From Sphaerisporangium cinnabarinum (GTDB lineage Bacteria; Actinomycetota; Actinomycetes; Actinomycetales; Cellulomonadaceae): a stretch of DNA of 49,134 bases. The stretch is from contig QAPD01000012.1 in assembly GCA_003052455.1 (NCBI GenBank), positions 1-49,134 of the forward strand, in the 5' to 3' direction. Within the stretch, counting starts at the first letter, position 1, and each line of letters opens with the position of its first letter. The notes under the pieces were generated by a model, which did not search any database, was not told the DNA's origin, and saw only the letters and a list, made by a program, of their open reading frames with translations. The position numbers and the translations under genes are program-made. Of this stretch, positions 25,152 through 33,380 are shown one piece after another.

Positions 25152-26483
25152 TCAGGGCTCCGGGTGGAGAGCGTCGTAGCGCCAGAAGCGGCGCTGGGCC
25201 CGCACGACGAGCCACAGCACGACGACGCACGCCACGCCCCCCGCGACGGCGGCCCACGCCTCCCCCACCCAGGTCGCCTGCGCCCCGAGGACGAGCTCGC
25301 CGAGGCGCGGCCCGCCCGCGACGACGACGATGAACACGCCCTGGAGCCGGCCGCGCATGTCGTCGGGCGTCGCGGTCTGGAGGATCGTCTGGCGGAACAC
25401 CGCGCTCACGGCGTCGGACGCGCCCGCGAGCGCCAGCGCGACGCTCGCCGCGACGACGCCGCCCACGAGGACGGTCGTCGGGGTCGTCGCGCCCACGCCG
25501 AGGAGCACGACGCCGAACAGCACGATCGACAGCCCGTAGGCCGTGATCGCCCACACGATGACGCGGCCCTGCCACCGCACGCGCGACAGGCCGCCGGAGA
25601 ACACGCCCGCGAGCACGGCCCCGACGGCGAACGCCGCGGTGAGGACGCCCGTCGTCGCCTCGCCACCCCCGAGGAACACGACCCCGGCGGCGGGCAGGAG
25701 CACGCGCGGCGAGGCGAGCACCATCGCGGCGAGGTCGACGAGGAACGTCGTACGGACGTTGGGCTGGGTCGCGAGGTACCGCAGGCCGTCGACGACGGAC
25801 CGCCACCCCACGACGCGGCGCCGGCGCCCCGCGGGTGCGGCGGCGACCGCGGCCGGGGCACCGGGGGCGGCGGGCAGCGGCGGGATGTCGGGGAGCCGCC
25901 ACACCGCCCACAGCGCGGCCGTGAACAGGACGGCGTCGATCGTGTACGCGACCTGGTAGCCCCACAGCGCGACGAGGAACGCGCCACCCAGCGGGCCGAC
26001 GGTGAGCGCGACGTTCCACGCGATCGTCTGGAGCGCGTTCGCGGCGGGCAGGAGCCGCGGCTCGACGAGGCGCGGGATGATCGCGGAGCGCGCCGGGTTG
26101 TTGATCGCGAAGGCGGCGGACTGCGCCGCGACGAGCGCGTAGAGCACCCCGACCGAGTTCAGGTGCAGCCACGCCTGGACGGCGATGAGCGCGGTCACCA
26201 CCCACAGCGCCGTCGAGGCAGCGAGCGCGACCTTGCGGCGGTCGTACGCGTCGACGAGCGCACCGCCGTAGAGCCCGAGCACCACGAGCGGCACGAGCGC
26301 GCAGAGGCCGAGCACGCCGACCGCGAGCGACGAGCCGGTGAGCGCGTAGACCTGCAGGCCGACGGCGACGACCGTGAGCTGCGAGCCGAGGTTGGAGATG
26401 CCGAGCCCCCACCACAGGCGGCGGAACGGCGGGGAGATGCGCAGCGGGGTCGTGTCCGCGAGAAGACCGTTGACTCGAGCCAC
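25152..26483 (-). CDS. MFS exporter (EntS/Tet-like)
   Basis: 443-residue major facilitator with 12 predicted transmembrane helices, of the subgroup that includes enterobactin exporter EntS (start FRRLWWGLGISNLGSQLTVVAVGLQVY is its extent; the loop GGALVDAYDRRKV is the MFS A motif, about residue 75). The middle loop is Pro/Ala-rich. The ligand is not predictable, but such proteins usually export. The GTG start is 8 nt from TAGGCT. It ends 9 bp from the stop of the convergent HxlR gene. Confidence 0.85.
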   Translation of the reverse strand: MARVNGLLADTTPLRISPPFRRLWWGLGISNLGSQLTVVAVGLQVYALTGSSLAVGVLGLCALVPLVVLGLYGGALVDAYDRRKVALAASTALWVVTALIAVQAWLHLNSVGVLYALVAAQSAAFAINNPARSAIIPRLVEPRLLPAANALQTIAWNVALTVGPLGGAFLVALWGYQVAYTIDAVLFTAALWAVWRLPDIPPLPAAPGAPAAVAAAPAGRRRRVVGWRSVVDGLRYLATQPNVRTTFLVDLAAMVLASPRVLLPAAGVVFLGGGEATTGVLTAAFAVGAVLAGVFSGGLSRVRWQGRVIVWAITAYGLSIVLFGVVLLGVGATTPTTVLVGGVVAASVALALAGASDAVSAVFRQTILQTATPDDMRGRLQGVFIVVVAGGPRLGELVLGAQATWVGEAWAAVAGGVACVVVLWLVVRAQRRFWRYDALHPEP

Positions 26484-26499
26484 GACCGCCGAGCCTACG

Positions 26500-27468
26500 T
26501 CAGCCCCCGGGTCGGGCCGTCCCCGTCGCGTCGGCCTGGTCTGCGTCGGCGAGGGCGCTGTCGCGCGCCTCCGCCTCGCCCCACGCGTCGACGTGGCGGT
26601 GCGGGGGCCCCGGCGGCGGCGAGTACCCGGGGTGGGGCCCGGGCGTGAGGTAGGTGCGTGCGAAGAACAGCGAGGCCGCGAGGTCCTCGCGCCGCTCGGC
26701 CGCGGTGCGGGCCCGCCGCGTCGAGATCTCGACGACGACGTCCCCCGTCCAGCCGCGCTGCACGAGCTCGGTGAGGACCTTGTCGCACGGCTGGTCGCCC
26801 CGACCCGGGACGAGGTGCTCGTCCGTGATGGACGACGACCCGTCCGCGAGGTGCACGTGCGCGAGGCGGCCGTCGAACACGTCGAGCAGCGCGAGCGCGT
26901 CCTGCTGCGCGACGGCGGCGTGCGACAGGTCGAGCGTCACGTGCTCGTAGCCGTGCTCGGACGGGTCCCAGCCGGGGAGGTACGCCTGCATCTCCCGCTT
27001 GCGGCTGCGCCACGGGTACATGTTCTCGACGGCGATCGTGACGCCCTCGGTCTCGTCGAGCTCGCCGACGAGGTCCTCGAACTCGCGCGCGTACCGGTAC
27101 TGCCAGCGGAACGGCGGGTGCACGACGACGGTGCTCGCCCCGACCTCCTGCGCCAGCTCGACGCTGCGGCGCAGCTTGGGGCCGGGCGACCGCCCCCACA
27201 CGCGCTGGCTCACGAGGAGCGTGGGCGCGTGGATGCTGCGGATCGGCACGTCGTGCTCGACGGAGAGCCGGCGCAGCGCCGCGGCGTCCTGCGTCGTCTC
27301 GTCGGACCACACCATGACCTCGACGCCGTCGTACCCGAGGTCGGCCGCCGCCTCGAAGGCGTACTGGGCCTTGCGCGGGTAGACGCTCGCCGTGGACAGC
27401 GTGACGTGGATGCGCGGCGGCTCCCCCGGTGACGGTGGGACCTCCCGCGGCGTCGTCGCGTCTGACAT
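26500..27468 (-). CDS. Sugar phosphate isomerase/epimerase (TIM barrel)
   Basis: 322-residue xylose-isomerase-like TIM-barrel protein. Metal-ligand motifs are in family order: the glutamate in TIAVENMYPW, the aspartate/histidine in VTLDLSHAAV, the histidine in LAHVHLADG and the glutamate in VVVEISTRR. The substrate is unknown; close families include inositol and sugar epimerases. The ATG at 27466-27468 lies 7 nt from TAGGGT and is probably leaderless. The C-terminal 45 residues are disordered and Pro/Gly-rich. It is divergent from the HPr gene. Confidence 0.85.
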   Translation of the reverse strand: MSDATTPREVPPSPGEPPRIHVTLSTASVYPRKAQYAFEAAADLGYDGVEVMVWSDETTQDAAALRRLSVEHDVPIRSIHAPTLLVSQRVWGRSPGPKLRRSVELAQEVGASTVVVHPPFRWQYRYAREFEDLVGELDETEGVTIAVENMYPWRSRKREMQAYLPGWDPSEHGYEHVTLDLSHAAVAQQDALALLDVFDGRLAHVHLADGSSSITDEHLVPGRGDQPCDKVLTELVQRGWTGDVVVEISTRRARTAAERREDLAASLFFARTYLTPGPHPGYSPPPGPPHRHVDAWGEAEARDSALADADQADATGTARPGG

Positions 27469-27475
27469 GCCGGTC

Positions 27476-27481
27476 ACCCTA
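27476..27481 (-). promoter_or_regulatory. -10 element of a leaderless promoter
   Basis: TAGGGT on the minus strand lies 7 nt upstream of the isomerase ATG. Confidence 0.5.
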
Positions 27482-27579
27482 GACCCGTCCGCTGTGGCCC
27501 ACACCAGCGGGCGGTCGACGCCGACGACCTCGCGGCGCGCGGAGGGCTTCCGACCCTCCCCTTTCCCGGCCGGATCGCC

Positions 27580-27603
27580 TAGGATGCACTGGTCCAGACC
27601 ACT
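27580..27603 (+). promoter_or_regulatory. HPr promoter with dre-like operator
   Basis: TAGGAT (27580-27585) is a good -10. ACTGGTCCAGACCACT (27588-27603) follows directly over the start of transcription and differs at one base from the DasR-responsive element consensus ACTGGTCTAGACCACT known from Streptomyces. Confidence 0.75.
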
Positions 27604-27622
27604 TGTCTGCCGGAGGAACACC

Positions 27623-27892
27623 ATGGACCGTGCCGTCGTCGTCGCGATCACCGAGGGCCTGCACGCCCGCCCGGCCGCGCTCTTCGTCAAGACCGCCGCC
27701 GCCCAGCCCGCGCCCGTGCGCATCGCCAAGCCCGGCGGCGACGCCGTCGAGGCGGCGAGCATCCTCGGCGTCATGACGCTCGGCGTGTCGGCCGGGGACG
27801 AGGTCGTGCTGTCGACCGACGCCGACGGCGACGAGGCGAGCGCGTCGATCGACGCGCTCGTCGCCTTCCTGGAGCGGACCGAGGTCGCCTGA
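27623..27892 (+). CDS. ptsH: PTS phosphocarrier protein HPr
   Basis: 89-residue cytoplasmic phosphocarrier that moves phosphate from enzyme I to EIIA. The active-site histidine is H14 (GLHARPAALF), and S46 is conserved (AASILGVMTLG) although HPr kinase is usually absent in actinobacteria. The ATG has GGAGG 6 nt upstream. It is monocistronic, ends at a strong hairpin, and a dre-like site on its promoter ties it to the DasR-like regulator encoded 4 kb away. Confidence 0.95.
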   Translation: MDRAVVVAITEGLHARPAALFVKTAAAQPAPVRIAKPGGDAVEAASILGVMTLGVSAGDEVVLSTDADGDEASASIDALVAFLERTEVA

Positions 27893-27895
27893 CGT

Positions 27896-27929
27896 CGTGC
27901 CCGGCCCCGCGGAGGCGGGGCCGGGCACG
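27896..27929. terminator. Bidirectional terminator hairpin
   Basis: Perfect 15-bp arms CGTGCCCGGCCCCGC (27896-27910) and complement (27915-27929) with a GGAG loop, between the convergent HPr and enzyme I genes. Confidence 0.85.
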
Positions 27930-27936
27930 ACGCCGG

Positions 27937-29670
27937 TCACAGCCCCAGGTCGTCGAGGACGGGGAGCCGGGCGCGCACGGCCGCGCGCGCGGCGTCGGGC
28001 GTGGGCTGCTGGAGCGCGAGGAACGCGAGCTCCTCGCACCGGTCCGACGTCGTCGCGGCCAGCACCGCGGCGACGTCCGGGAGCGCGCGCGGCGTCATGG
28101 ACAGCGACGTCACCCCGAGCCCGACGAGCACCGGGGCGAGCACCGGGTCGGCCGCGGCCTCCCCGCACACGCCGAGCGGTCGCCCGTTGAGCGCCGCGCC
28201 GGAGCCCGTCGCCCCGACGAGCGCGAGGACCGTCGGCTGCCACGCGGTGGACAGGCGCGCGAGGTCGGAGACCTCGCGGTCGGCCGCCATCGTGTACTGC
28301 GTGAGGTCGTTCGTGCCGATGCTCGCGAACGCGGCCTTGGCCAGCACCCAGCGCGCGCCGAGGGCCGCGGCCGGCACCTCGATCATCACGCCCGCCGTCG
28401 CGAGGCCGTGGTCCGCGCACAGCGCGACGAACGACTCCGCCTCGTCCGGCGTCGCGATCATCGGCGCCATGACCCACACGTCGGCCGACTCCGCCTCCGC
28501 CGCGCGCGCGACGGCCGTGAGCTGACGGTCGAGCACCTCGGGGTGGCGGCGCGCGGTGCGCAGGCCGCGCACCCCGAGCGCCGGGTTCGGCTCGGCGTTG
28601 GGCGTGACGAACGGGAGCGGCTTGTCGGCGCCCGCGTCGAGCGTGCGCACGACGACCTTGCGGCCCGCGAACGCGGCGAGCACCTCGCGGTAGGCCGCGA
28701 CCTGCTCGTCGACCGTCGGCTCGACCGTCCGGCCGAGGAAGCAGACCTCGGTGCGGAACAGCCCGACGCCCTCCGCACCCGCCTCCGCGGCGGCGCGCGC
28801 GTCCGCGCCGTCCGCGACGTTGGCGAGCAGCTCCACGCGGCGGCCGTCCGCCGTCCGCCCGGGACCGTCGAGGCGCCGCCGGGCGCGGCGCGCGCCCCGA
28901 GCCGCGACGACCGCCGCCACGTCATGGGCCGACGGGTCGCGCTCCACCGTGCCGAGGCCGCCGTCGACGAGCACGGTCTCGCCGTCGCGGAGCGCGAGCG
29001 CGTCCTCGACCGCCACGACGGCCGGGATGCCCAGGGCACGCGCGAGGATCGCGGTGTGCGACGTCGGCCCGCCGCCGCGCGTGACGACCGCGAGCACGCG
29101 CCCGGGGTCGAGCTGCGCCGTGTCCGCGGGCGCGAGGTCGTCGGCCACGAGGACGAACGCGTGGCCCGGGTCGGGCACGCCGGGCACGGGGAGGCCGAGC
29201 AGCGTCGCGACGATCCGGTCGCGCACGTCGCGCACGTCGCGCGCCCGCTCGGCGAGGAGGCCGCCCAGCGCCTCGAGCCGCCCGACGACGACCCCCGCCG
29301 CGTCCCACACGGCCCGGGCCGGGGTGGCCCGCAGCTCGCGCACCCGCCCGACGGCGTCGCGCGCCAGGGCGGGGTCCGCCGCCATCGCGGCGGTCACGCC
29401 CAGGACCTCCGCCGCGGTGCCCTCGGCCCGCGCGGCGCGGGCCGTGAGGTCCTCCTGGACCGTCGTCACCGCCGCGAGGACCTGCGTCACCGCGAGGTCG
29501 ACGTCGGCGTCCGACGCGTCGGCGGGCAGCGGCGCCGGATCCGGCTCCGCGACGGAGCCGGGCATCCGCGCCACTGGTCCCGCCCCCCGCCCGGGGCTGA
29601 CCGGCACGCCGGCCAGCCCCGGGTCGAGGTCCCGCGCGGGGGCGCGCGTCGCGTCGTCGGCGAGCGTCAC
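27937..29670 (-). CDS. ptsI: PTS enzyme I (phosphoenolpyruvate-protein phosphotransferase)
   Basis: 577-residue enzyme I, which takes phosphate from phosphoenolpyruvate and passes it to HPr. The active-site histidine is H205 in GGGPTSHTAILAR. PEP-binding blocks follow: GAEGVGLFRTEVCFLG, DAGADKPLPF, the metal-binding MIEVPAA and FASIGTNDLTQYTMAADR, and GVCGEAAADP with the active cysteine. The GTG start overlaps the stop of the EIIC gene by 4 bp, so the two are translationally coupled. The N-terminal 30 residues are a slightly longer leader than usual. Confidence 0.94.
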   Translation of the reverse strand: MTLADDATRAPARDLDPGLAGVPVSPGRGAGPVARMPGSVAEPDPAPLPADASDADVDLAVTQVLAAVTTVQEDLTARAARAEGTAAEVLGVTAAMAADPALARDAVGRVRELRATPARAVWDAAGVVVGRLEALGGLLAERARDVRDVRDRIVATLLGLPVPGVPDPGHAFVLVADDLAPADTAQLDPGRVLAVVTRGGGPTSHTAILARALGIPAVVAVEDALALRDGETVLVDGGLGTVERDPSAHDVAAVVAARGARRARRRLDGPGRTADGRRVELLANVADGADARAAAEAGAEGVGLFRTEVCFLGRTVEPTVDEQVAAYREVLAAFAGRKVVVRTLDAGADKPLPFVTPNAEPNPALGVRGLRTARRHPEVLDRQLTAVARAAEAESADVWVMAPMIATPDEAESFVALCADHGLATAGVMIEVPAAALGARWVLAKAAFASIGTNDLTQYTMAADREVSDLARLSTAWQPTVLALVGATGSGAALNGRPLGVCGEAAADPVLAPVLVGLGVTSLSMTPRALPDVAAVLAATTSDRCEELAFLALQQPTPDAARAAVRARLPVLDDLGL

Positions 29671-31061
29671 GCCGTGCTCCCGCCGCCGGACGCGCCCGTC
29701 CGGCTCGGGGTGCCCGCCTCCGCGGCGTCGACGTCGCGTCGCACCGGCGAGGCCTCCGCTGCCGAGGCGTCGGGCCGCGCGTCCTCGGTGGTGTCGACGG
29801 CGCCGGTCGCCTGGACGGCGCCCTCCGCGTCGTCGTCCTCGCGGCCCGGGGTCCGCAGGTTCCAGCGGGTGATGACGAAGCGGAAGAGGACGTAGTAGAG
29901 CACCGCGTACCCGAGCCCGATGGGGATGAGGAGCAGCGGCATCTCGGCGATGCGGAAGTTCAGCAGGTAGTCGATCGCGCCCGCGGAGAACCCGAACCCG
30001 TCGCGGATGCCGAGCGCGTTGACGAGCGCCATCGACGTGCCGGTGAGCACCGCGTGGATGACGTACAGCGGGTAGGCGACGAACACGAACGCGAACTCGA
30101 GCGGCTCGGTGACGCCCGTGACGAACGAGACGAGGGCGGCCGAGCCCATGATGCCGGCGACGACCTTGCGCTGCGCCGGCTTGGCGGTGTGGACGATCGC
30201 GAGCGCGGCGGCCGGGAGCGCGAACATCATGATGGGGAAGAACCCGGTGAGGAAGGTGCCCGCGGTGGGGTCGCCCGCGAGGAACCGGAAGATGTCGCCC
30301 TGCGCGACCGTGCCGTCGGCGGCGGTGTACTCGCCGAACTGGAACCACGGCAGCGAGTTGAGCAGGTGGTGCAGGCCGATGGGCACGAGGAGGCGGTTGA
30401 GCGTGCCGAAGACGAACGCCCCGAGGATCGTCGAGCCGGTGACGAACCCGCCGATCTGCTCGTTGATGAGCCAGTCGAACGCGGGGTAGATCAGCGCGCC
30501 CACCACCGCGATGAGCACCGAGACGCCCGCCGTGATGATCGGCACGAACCGCCGCCCGCCGAAGAACGCGAGGTACGGGGGCAGCTTGATCCGGTAGTAC
30601 TTCTGGTACAGGAGCGCGGCCGTCAGACCGATGACGATGCCACCGAGCACGCCGTAGTTGATGAGCGCCTGCGTCTCGCCCTCGGCGGCCTCGCCGAGCA
30701 CGTAGGGCGAGAGAGAGTCGGTGACGCCGGAGAACACGAGGTAGCCGATGAGGGCCGCGAGACCCGTCGTCCCGTCGGCCTTCTTGGCGTACCCGACGGC
30801 GACGCCGAGGGCGAAGATGATCGGCAGGTTGCTGAACAGCGCGTTCCCGGCGGCGCCGAGGACGTCCGCGACGGGCTGCATCCACGCGAAGGTCCCGGCG
30901 GCGCCGTCGGCTCCGAGCATGTCCGGCTGCCCGAGACGCATCAGCAGCGCGGCAGCAGGGAGCGACGCGATGGGCAGCATGAGCGAGCGCCCGACGCGCT
31001 GGAGCTGCGCGAAGCCGGGCACCCCTCTCTTGGTCCTCGTCGGTTCGGCGACGGTCGTCAT
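29667..31061 (-). CDS. PTS EIIC permease, GlcNAc/glucose family
   Basis: 464-residue membrane component of a glucose-superfamily phosphotransferase system, most like N-acetylglucosamine permeases (NagE). It has about ten transmembrane segments starting at QRVGRSLMLPIASLPAAALLMRLGQ; the conserved substrate/dimer region GVTEPLEFAFVFVAYPLY and LNSLPWFQFGEY are visible. Unlike NagE of enterics, no EIIA or EIIB domain is fused; the last 70 residues form a hydrophilic tail. The ATG has GGAGGAGAAGG upstream. It is the first gene of an operon with enzyme I. Confidence 0.9.
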   Translation of the reverse strand: MTTVAEPTRTKRGVPGFAQLQRVGRSLMLPIASLPAAALLMRLGQPDMLGADGAAGTFAWMQPVADVLGAAGNALFSNLPIIFALGVAVGYAKKADGTTGLAALIGYLVFSGVTDSLSPYVLGEAAEGETQALINYGVLGGIVIGLTAALLYQKYYRIKLPPYLAFFGGRRFVPIITAGVSVLIAVVGALIYPAFDWLINEQIGGFVTGSTILGAFVFGTLNRLLVPIGLHHLLNSLPWFQFGEYTAADGTVAQGDIFRFLAGDPTAGTFLTGFFPIMMFALPAAALAIVHTAKPAQRKVVAGIMGSAALVSFVTGVTEPLEFAFVFVAYPLYVIHAVLTGTSMALVNALGIRDGFGFSAGAIDYLLNFRIAEMPLLLIPIGLGYAVLYYVLFRFVITRWNLRTPGREDDDAEGAVQATGAVDTTEDARPDASAAEASPVRRDVDAAEAGTPSRTGASGGGSTA

Positions 31062-31153
31062 GTCCTTCTCCTCCTGGGCAGGCCTGGGGCGCAGGCGAGG
31101 TGCGTCGAGCGGCGGCTGTGGCGCGACGTCGTGCGGCGTCGTTGCCGGTCCCG

Positions 31154-31187
31154 GGGCACGACGAGAAGACCTGGGGTCGTCGTGCCC
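31154..31187 (-). promoter_or_regulatory. Hairpin in the EIIC leader
   Basis: GGGCACGACGA (31154-31164) pairs with TCGTCGTGCCC (31177-31187). If transcription starts near 31218, this 11-bp stem lies mid-way in a leader of about 155 nt. Confidence 0.45.
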
Positions 31188-31201
31188 GGGGTGTCGGTCC
31201 A

Positions 31202-31217
31202 GGTTGTCTGGACCACT
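31202..31217. promoter_or_regulatory. dre-like operator (weaker copy)
   Basis: GGTTGTCTGGACCACT matches the DasR-element consensus at 12 of 16 positions and lies just downstream of the predicted EIIC transcription start. Confidence 0.6.
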
Positions 31218-31224
31218 TGCAGGA

Positions 31225-31253
31225 AGAGTGGTCTAGACCTCATGATGTGTCAA
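31225..31253 (-). promoter_or_regulatory. EIIC-ptsI promoter with embedded dre operator
   Basis: TTGACA (31248-31253) and CACTCT (31225-31230) are 17 bp apart on the minus strand. AGTGGTCTAGACCTCA (31227-31242) fills the spacer and matches the dre consensus at 14 of 16 positions. Occupancy would block RNA polymerase. On the plus strand TTGCAG and CATGAT overlap the same site, suggesting autoregulation of the GntR gene. Confidence 0.68.
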
Positions 31254-31421
31254 CCCCCGAGGGTGACCCGGGACACACGGCGGGCCCCGCGGGGCGCGTC
31301 GTCGCAGGTCGCACGACGGCCGGACGACGACAATGCAGCCGTGGAGAACGCGGCACCGGAGCAGGGCGGTCGGCGACGACCGGGACCAGGGACGGCACGA
31401 GGACGAGGACGCGGCACGACG

Positions 31422-32276
31422 ATGAGCAGGTCACGATCGCAGGCGAGCGAGCACAAGTACCTCACGGTGCGCGCCTACCTCGCCGACCTCGTGGCGAGCG
31501 AGCTCTCCGTCGGCGACGCGGTGCCGTCGGAGCGCAGCCTCACCGAGAAGTTCGGCGTCTCGCGCATGACCGTGCGCCAGGCCGTCGACGCGCTCGTCAC
31601 GGAGGGCGTGCTCGAGCGGGCCCAGGGTCGCGGCACCTTCGTCGCGCCGCCGCGCGCCGACTTCGAGATGCGGCTCACGACGTTCGGCGAGGAGGCACGA
31701 CGGCGCGGCATGGAGCCGGGCACCGAGGTGCTGGAGGCGGGGACGGCCCCCGCACCCGCGTCCGTCGCCGAGTCGCTCGGTCGCGCGACGGGCGACCCGA
31801 TGCACCACGTCGTGCGCCTGCGCACCGCCGACGGGTCACCCATGAGCGTCGAGGAGGCGTGGATCCCCGTGGACCTCGCCCCCGACCTGCTCGACGACGG
31901 CGTGCCCGAGAGCCTGTACGGCGCCCTGCGCGAGCGCGGGCTCGCGCCGACGTGGGGCGAGGACACGATCACCGCGTCCGACGCGACGGTCCAGGAGCAG
32001 AAGCTCCTCGAGCTCCGCGCGTCACGAGCCGTCATGCGCACCGTGCGACGCACGTTCGCGGGCGACTCCCCCCTCATGTACTCGCGCTCCAGCTACCGCG
32101 GCGACCGGTACAGCGTCTTCGTCCCGCTGCGCGAGGCGCGCCCGACGCTCGTGCCGCGCAGCACCACCGCGGACGACACCCCCGCGGACGGGGGCGCCGT
32201 CACCGACGACGCGCCGACCGACCAGCTCGCCCCCGTGCCGGTGCCGGCACGGGCGACCGAAGGGAACGACCGATGA
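31422..32276 (+). CDS. GntR/HutC-family regulator, DasR-like
   Basis: 284-residue repressor. The N-terminal winged helix is LADLVASELSVGDAVPSERSLTEKFGVSRMTVRQAVDAL in extent (about residues 17-55), followed by GVLERAQGRGTFVA. The C-terminal UTRA domain (about 85-240) has the ligand-region patterns MHHVVRLRTADGSPMSVEEAW and SLYGAL. DasR/NagR proteins sense phosphorylated amino sugars (glucosamine-6-phosphate in Streptomyces). dre-like sites sit on the EIIC and HPr promoters, and the gene is coupled to EIIB by a 4-bp overlap. The C-terminal tail is longer than in DasR and hydrophilic. Confidence 0.88.
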   Translation: MSRSRSQASEHKYLTVRAYLADLVASELSVGDAVPSERSLTEKFGVSRMTVRQAVDALVTEGVLERAQGRGTFVAPPRADFEMRLTTFGEEARRRGMEPGTEVLEAGTAPAPASVAESLGRATGDPMHHVVRLRTADGSPMSVEEAWIPVDLAPDLLDDGVPESLYGALRERGLAPTWGEDTITASDATVQEQKLLELRASRAVMRTVRRTFAGDSPLMYSRSSYRGDRYSVFVPLREARPTLVPRSTTADDTPADGGAVTDDAPTDQLAPVPVPARATEGNDR

Positions 32277-32518
32277 CACAGTCCGACGCGGAACGCGCCG
32301 CGACGATCCTCGCCGGCCTCGGCGGGGTGGGGAACATCGAGGAGATCGACCCGTGCACGACGCGGCTCCGGTCGCTCGTCAAGGACCCCACGCTCGTCGA
32401 CGCCGCCCTCCTGCGCCGCGCCGGCGCGTTCGGCGTCATGGTGAACGGGCGGGTCGTGCAGGTGGTCGTCGGCCCGCAGGTCGACACCATCGCGTCCGAC
32501 CTCGCCGACCTCATGTGA
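32273..32518 (+). CDS. PTS EIIB protein 1 (glucose/GlcNAc family)
   Basis: 81-residue free-standing EIIB domain that accepts phosphate from EIIA on a cysteine and passes it to the sugar at EIIC. The phosphocysteine is C28 (EEIDPCTTRLR), with the family C-terminal pattern VVQVVVGPQVDTIASDL. The ATG overlaps the stop of the DasR-like gene. A second EIIB gene lies 129 bp downstream, and only one EIIC is present in the window. Confidence 0.9.
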   Translation: MTQSDAERAATILAGLGGVGNIEEIDPCTTRLRSLVKDPTLVDAALLRRAGAFGVMVNGRVVQVVVGPQVDTIASDLADLM

Positions 32519-32647
32519 GGGACCCCGACCCGGGCGCGACCCGGGCCACACCACCCTTCTCCGCGCATCCCGCGCACCCCGACCGGCACGGCTGCCGGCC
32601 GGCCCCCCGACCCGGCCCCGGCCGGACCCCGACCCCGAGGAGCACCC

Positions 32648-32878
32648 GTGAGCAAGGCAGAGCAGATCCTCCGAGGCCTCGGCGGCGACGCGAACGTCCT
32701 CGACCTGGAGGCGTGCATCACGCGCCTGCGCGTCGAGGTCGAGGACCCGGCGCTCGTCGACGACGCCACGCTGACCGCGGCCGGGGCGATCGCCGTCGTG
32801 CGGTCGGGCGCCGCGATCCAGGTCATCGTCGGCCCCGAGGCCGACAACATCGTCTCCGACATCGAGGACCTCCGCTGA
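32648..32878 (+). CDS. PTS EIIB protein 2 (glucose/GlcNAc family)
   Basis: 76-residue EIIB domain, paralogous to the protein encoded just upstream. The phosphocysteine is C23 (LDLEACITRLR); the C-terminus IQVIVGPEADNIVSDIEDL matches the family. Its CITRLR motif is closer to the usual consensus than the CTTRLR of copy 1. GAGGAG lies before the GTG start. The stop overlaps the EIIA start by one base (TGATG). Confidence 0.9.
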   Translation: MSKAEQILRGLGGDANVLDLEACITRLRVEVEDPALVDDATLTAAGAIAVVRSGAAIQVIVGPEADNIVSDIEDLR

Positions 32879-33342
32879 TGGCGGCGCCGCTCACGGTGCT
32901 CGTCCCCGTCACGGGCACCGTCGTGGACGTGAGCGACGTCGACGACCCCGTCTTCTCCGCCGGGCTCGTCGGCCCCGGGCTCGCCGTCGAGCCCGACGAC
33001 GCGCAGGGCGGCGAGGCCGTCGCGCCCATCACGGGCACGGTCGTCAAGCTGCACCCGCACGCGTTCGTCGTCCAGCACGACGACGGCCGCGCGGTCCTCG
33101 TCCACCTCGGCATCAACACGGTCCAGCTCGGCGGCGAGGGCTTCACGACGCACGTCGCGCAGGGCGACCACGTCCAGCGCGGCACGGTGCTCGTCACCTG
33201 GGACCCGAAGGCCGTGCGCGCCGGCGGCCGGTCGGCGGTGTGCCCGGTCGTCGCGCTCGAGGCGGCGCCCGACGACGTGACCTCGCTCGCCGAGGTCGGG
33301 GCGTGGGCCGCCCACGGCGAGGAGCTGCTCACCTGGGGTTGA
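32878..33342 (+). CDS. crr: PTS EIIA protein, glucose (Crr) family
   Basis: 154-residue single-domain EIIA of the glucose family that takes phosphate from HPr. Both active-site histidines are present: H61 in KLHPHAFVV and the phosphorylated H76 in AVLVHLGINT. The N-terminal PVTGTVVDVSDVDDPVFSAG is also characteristic. It is the last gene of the regulator-EIIB-EIIB-EIIA cluster. EIIA is separate from the permease, as in many actinobacteria. Confidence 0.93.
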   Translation: MAAPLTVLVPVTGTVVDVSDVDDPVFSAGLVGPGLAVEPDDAQGGEAVAPITGTVVKLHPHAFVVQHDDGRAVLVHLGINTVQLGGEGFTTHVAQGDHVQRGTVLVTWDPKAVRAGGRSAVCPVVALEAAPDDVTSLAEVGAWAAHGEELLTWG

Positions 33343-33380
33343 CACACCGGCGTCCGGCCGGACATCGGGCCGCGGCGAGC

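Larger units (their letters stand above)
31062..31421. promoter_or_regulatory. Divergent PTS regulatory region, EIIC / dasR-like
   Basis: 360-bp gap between the divergent EIIC and GntR genes. It holds the EIIC promoter, two dre-like operators and a leader hairpin, each listed separately. The part from about 31260 to 31421 shows no clear feature other than Arg/Gly-coding bias in several frames; I see no gene in it. Confidence 0.6.

Noticed and set aside
30054-31421. Long N-terminal extension of the DasR-like gene
   Set aside because: This frame is antisense to EIIC; GntR proteins of this family begin just before the helix-turn-helix, as at 31422.
33339-33344. TTGACA as the -35 of the small secreted protein gene
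   Set aside because: The only good -10 (TATTGT, 33381) is 36 bp away, far beyond the allowed spacing, and the hexamer overlaps the EIIA stop codon.
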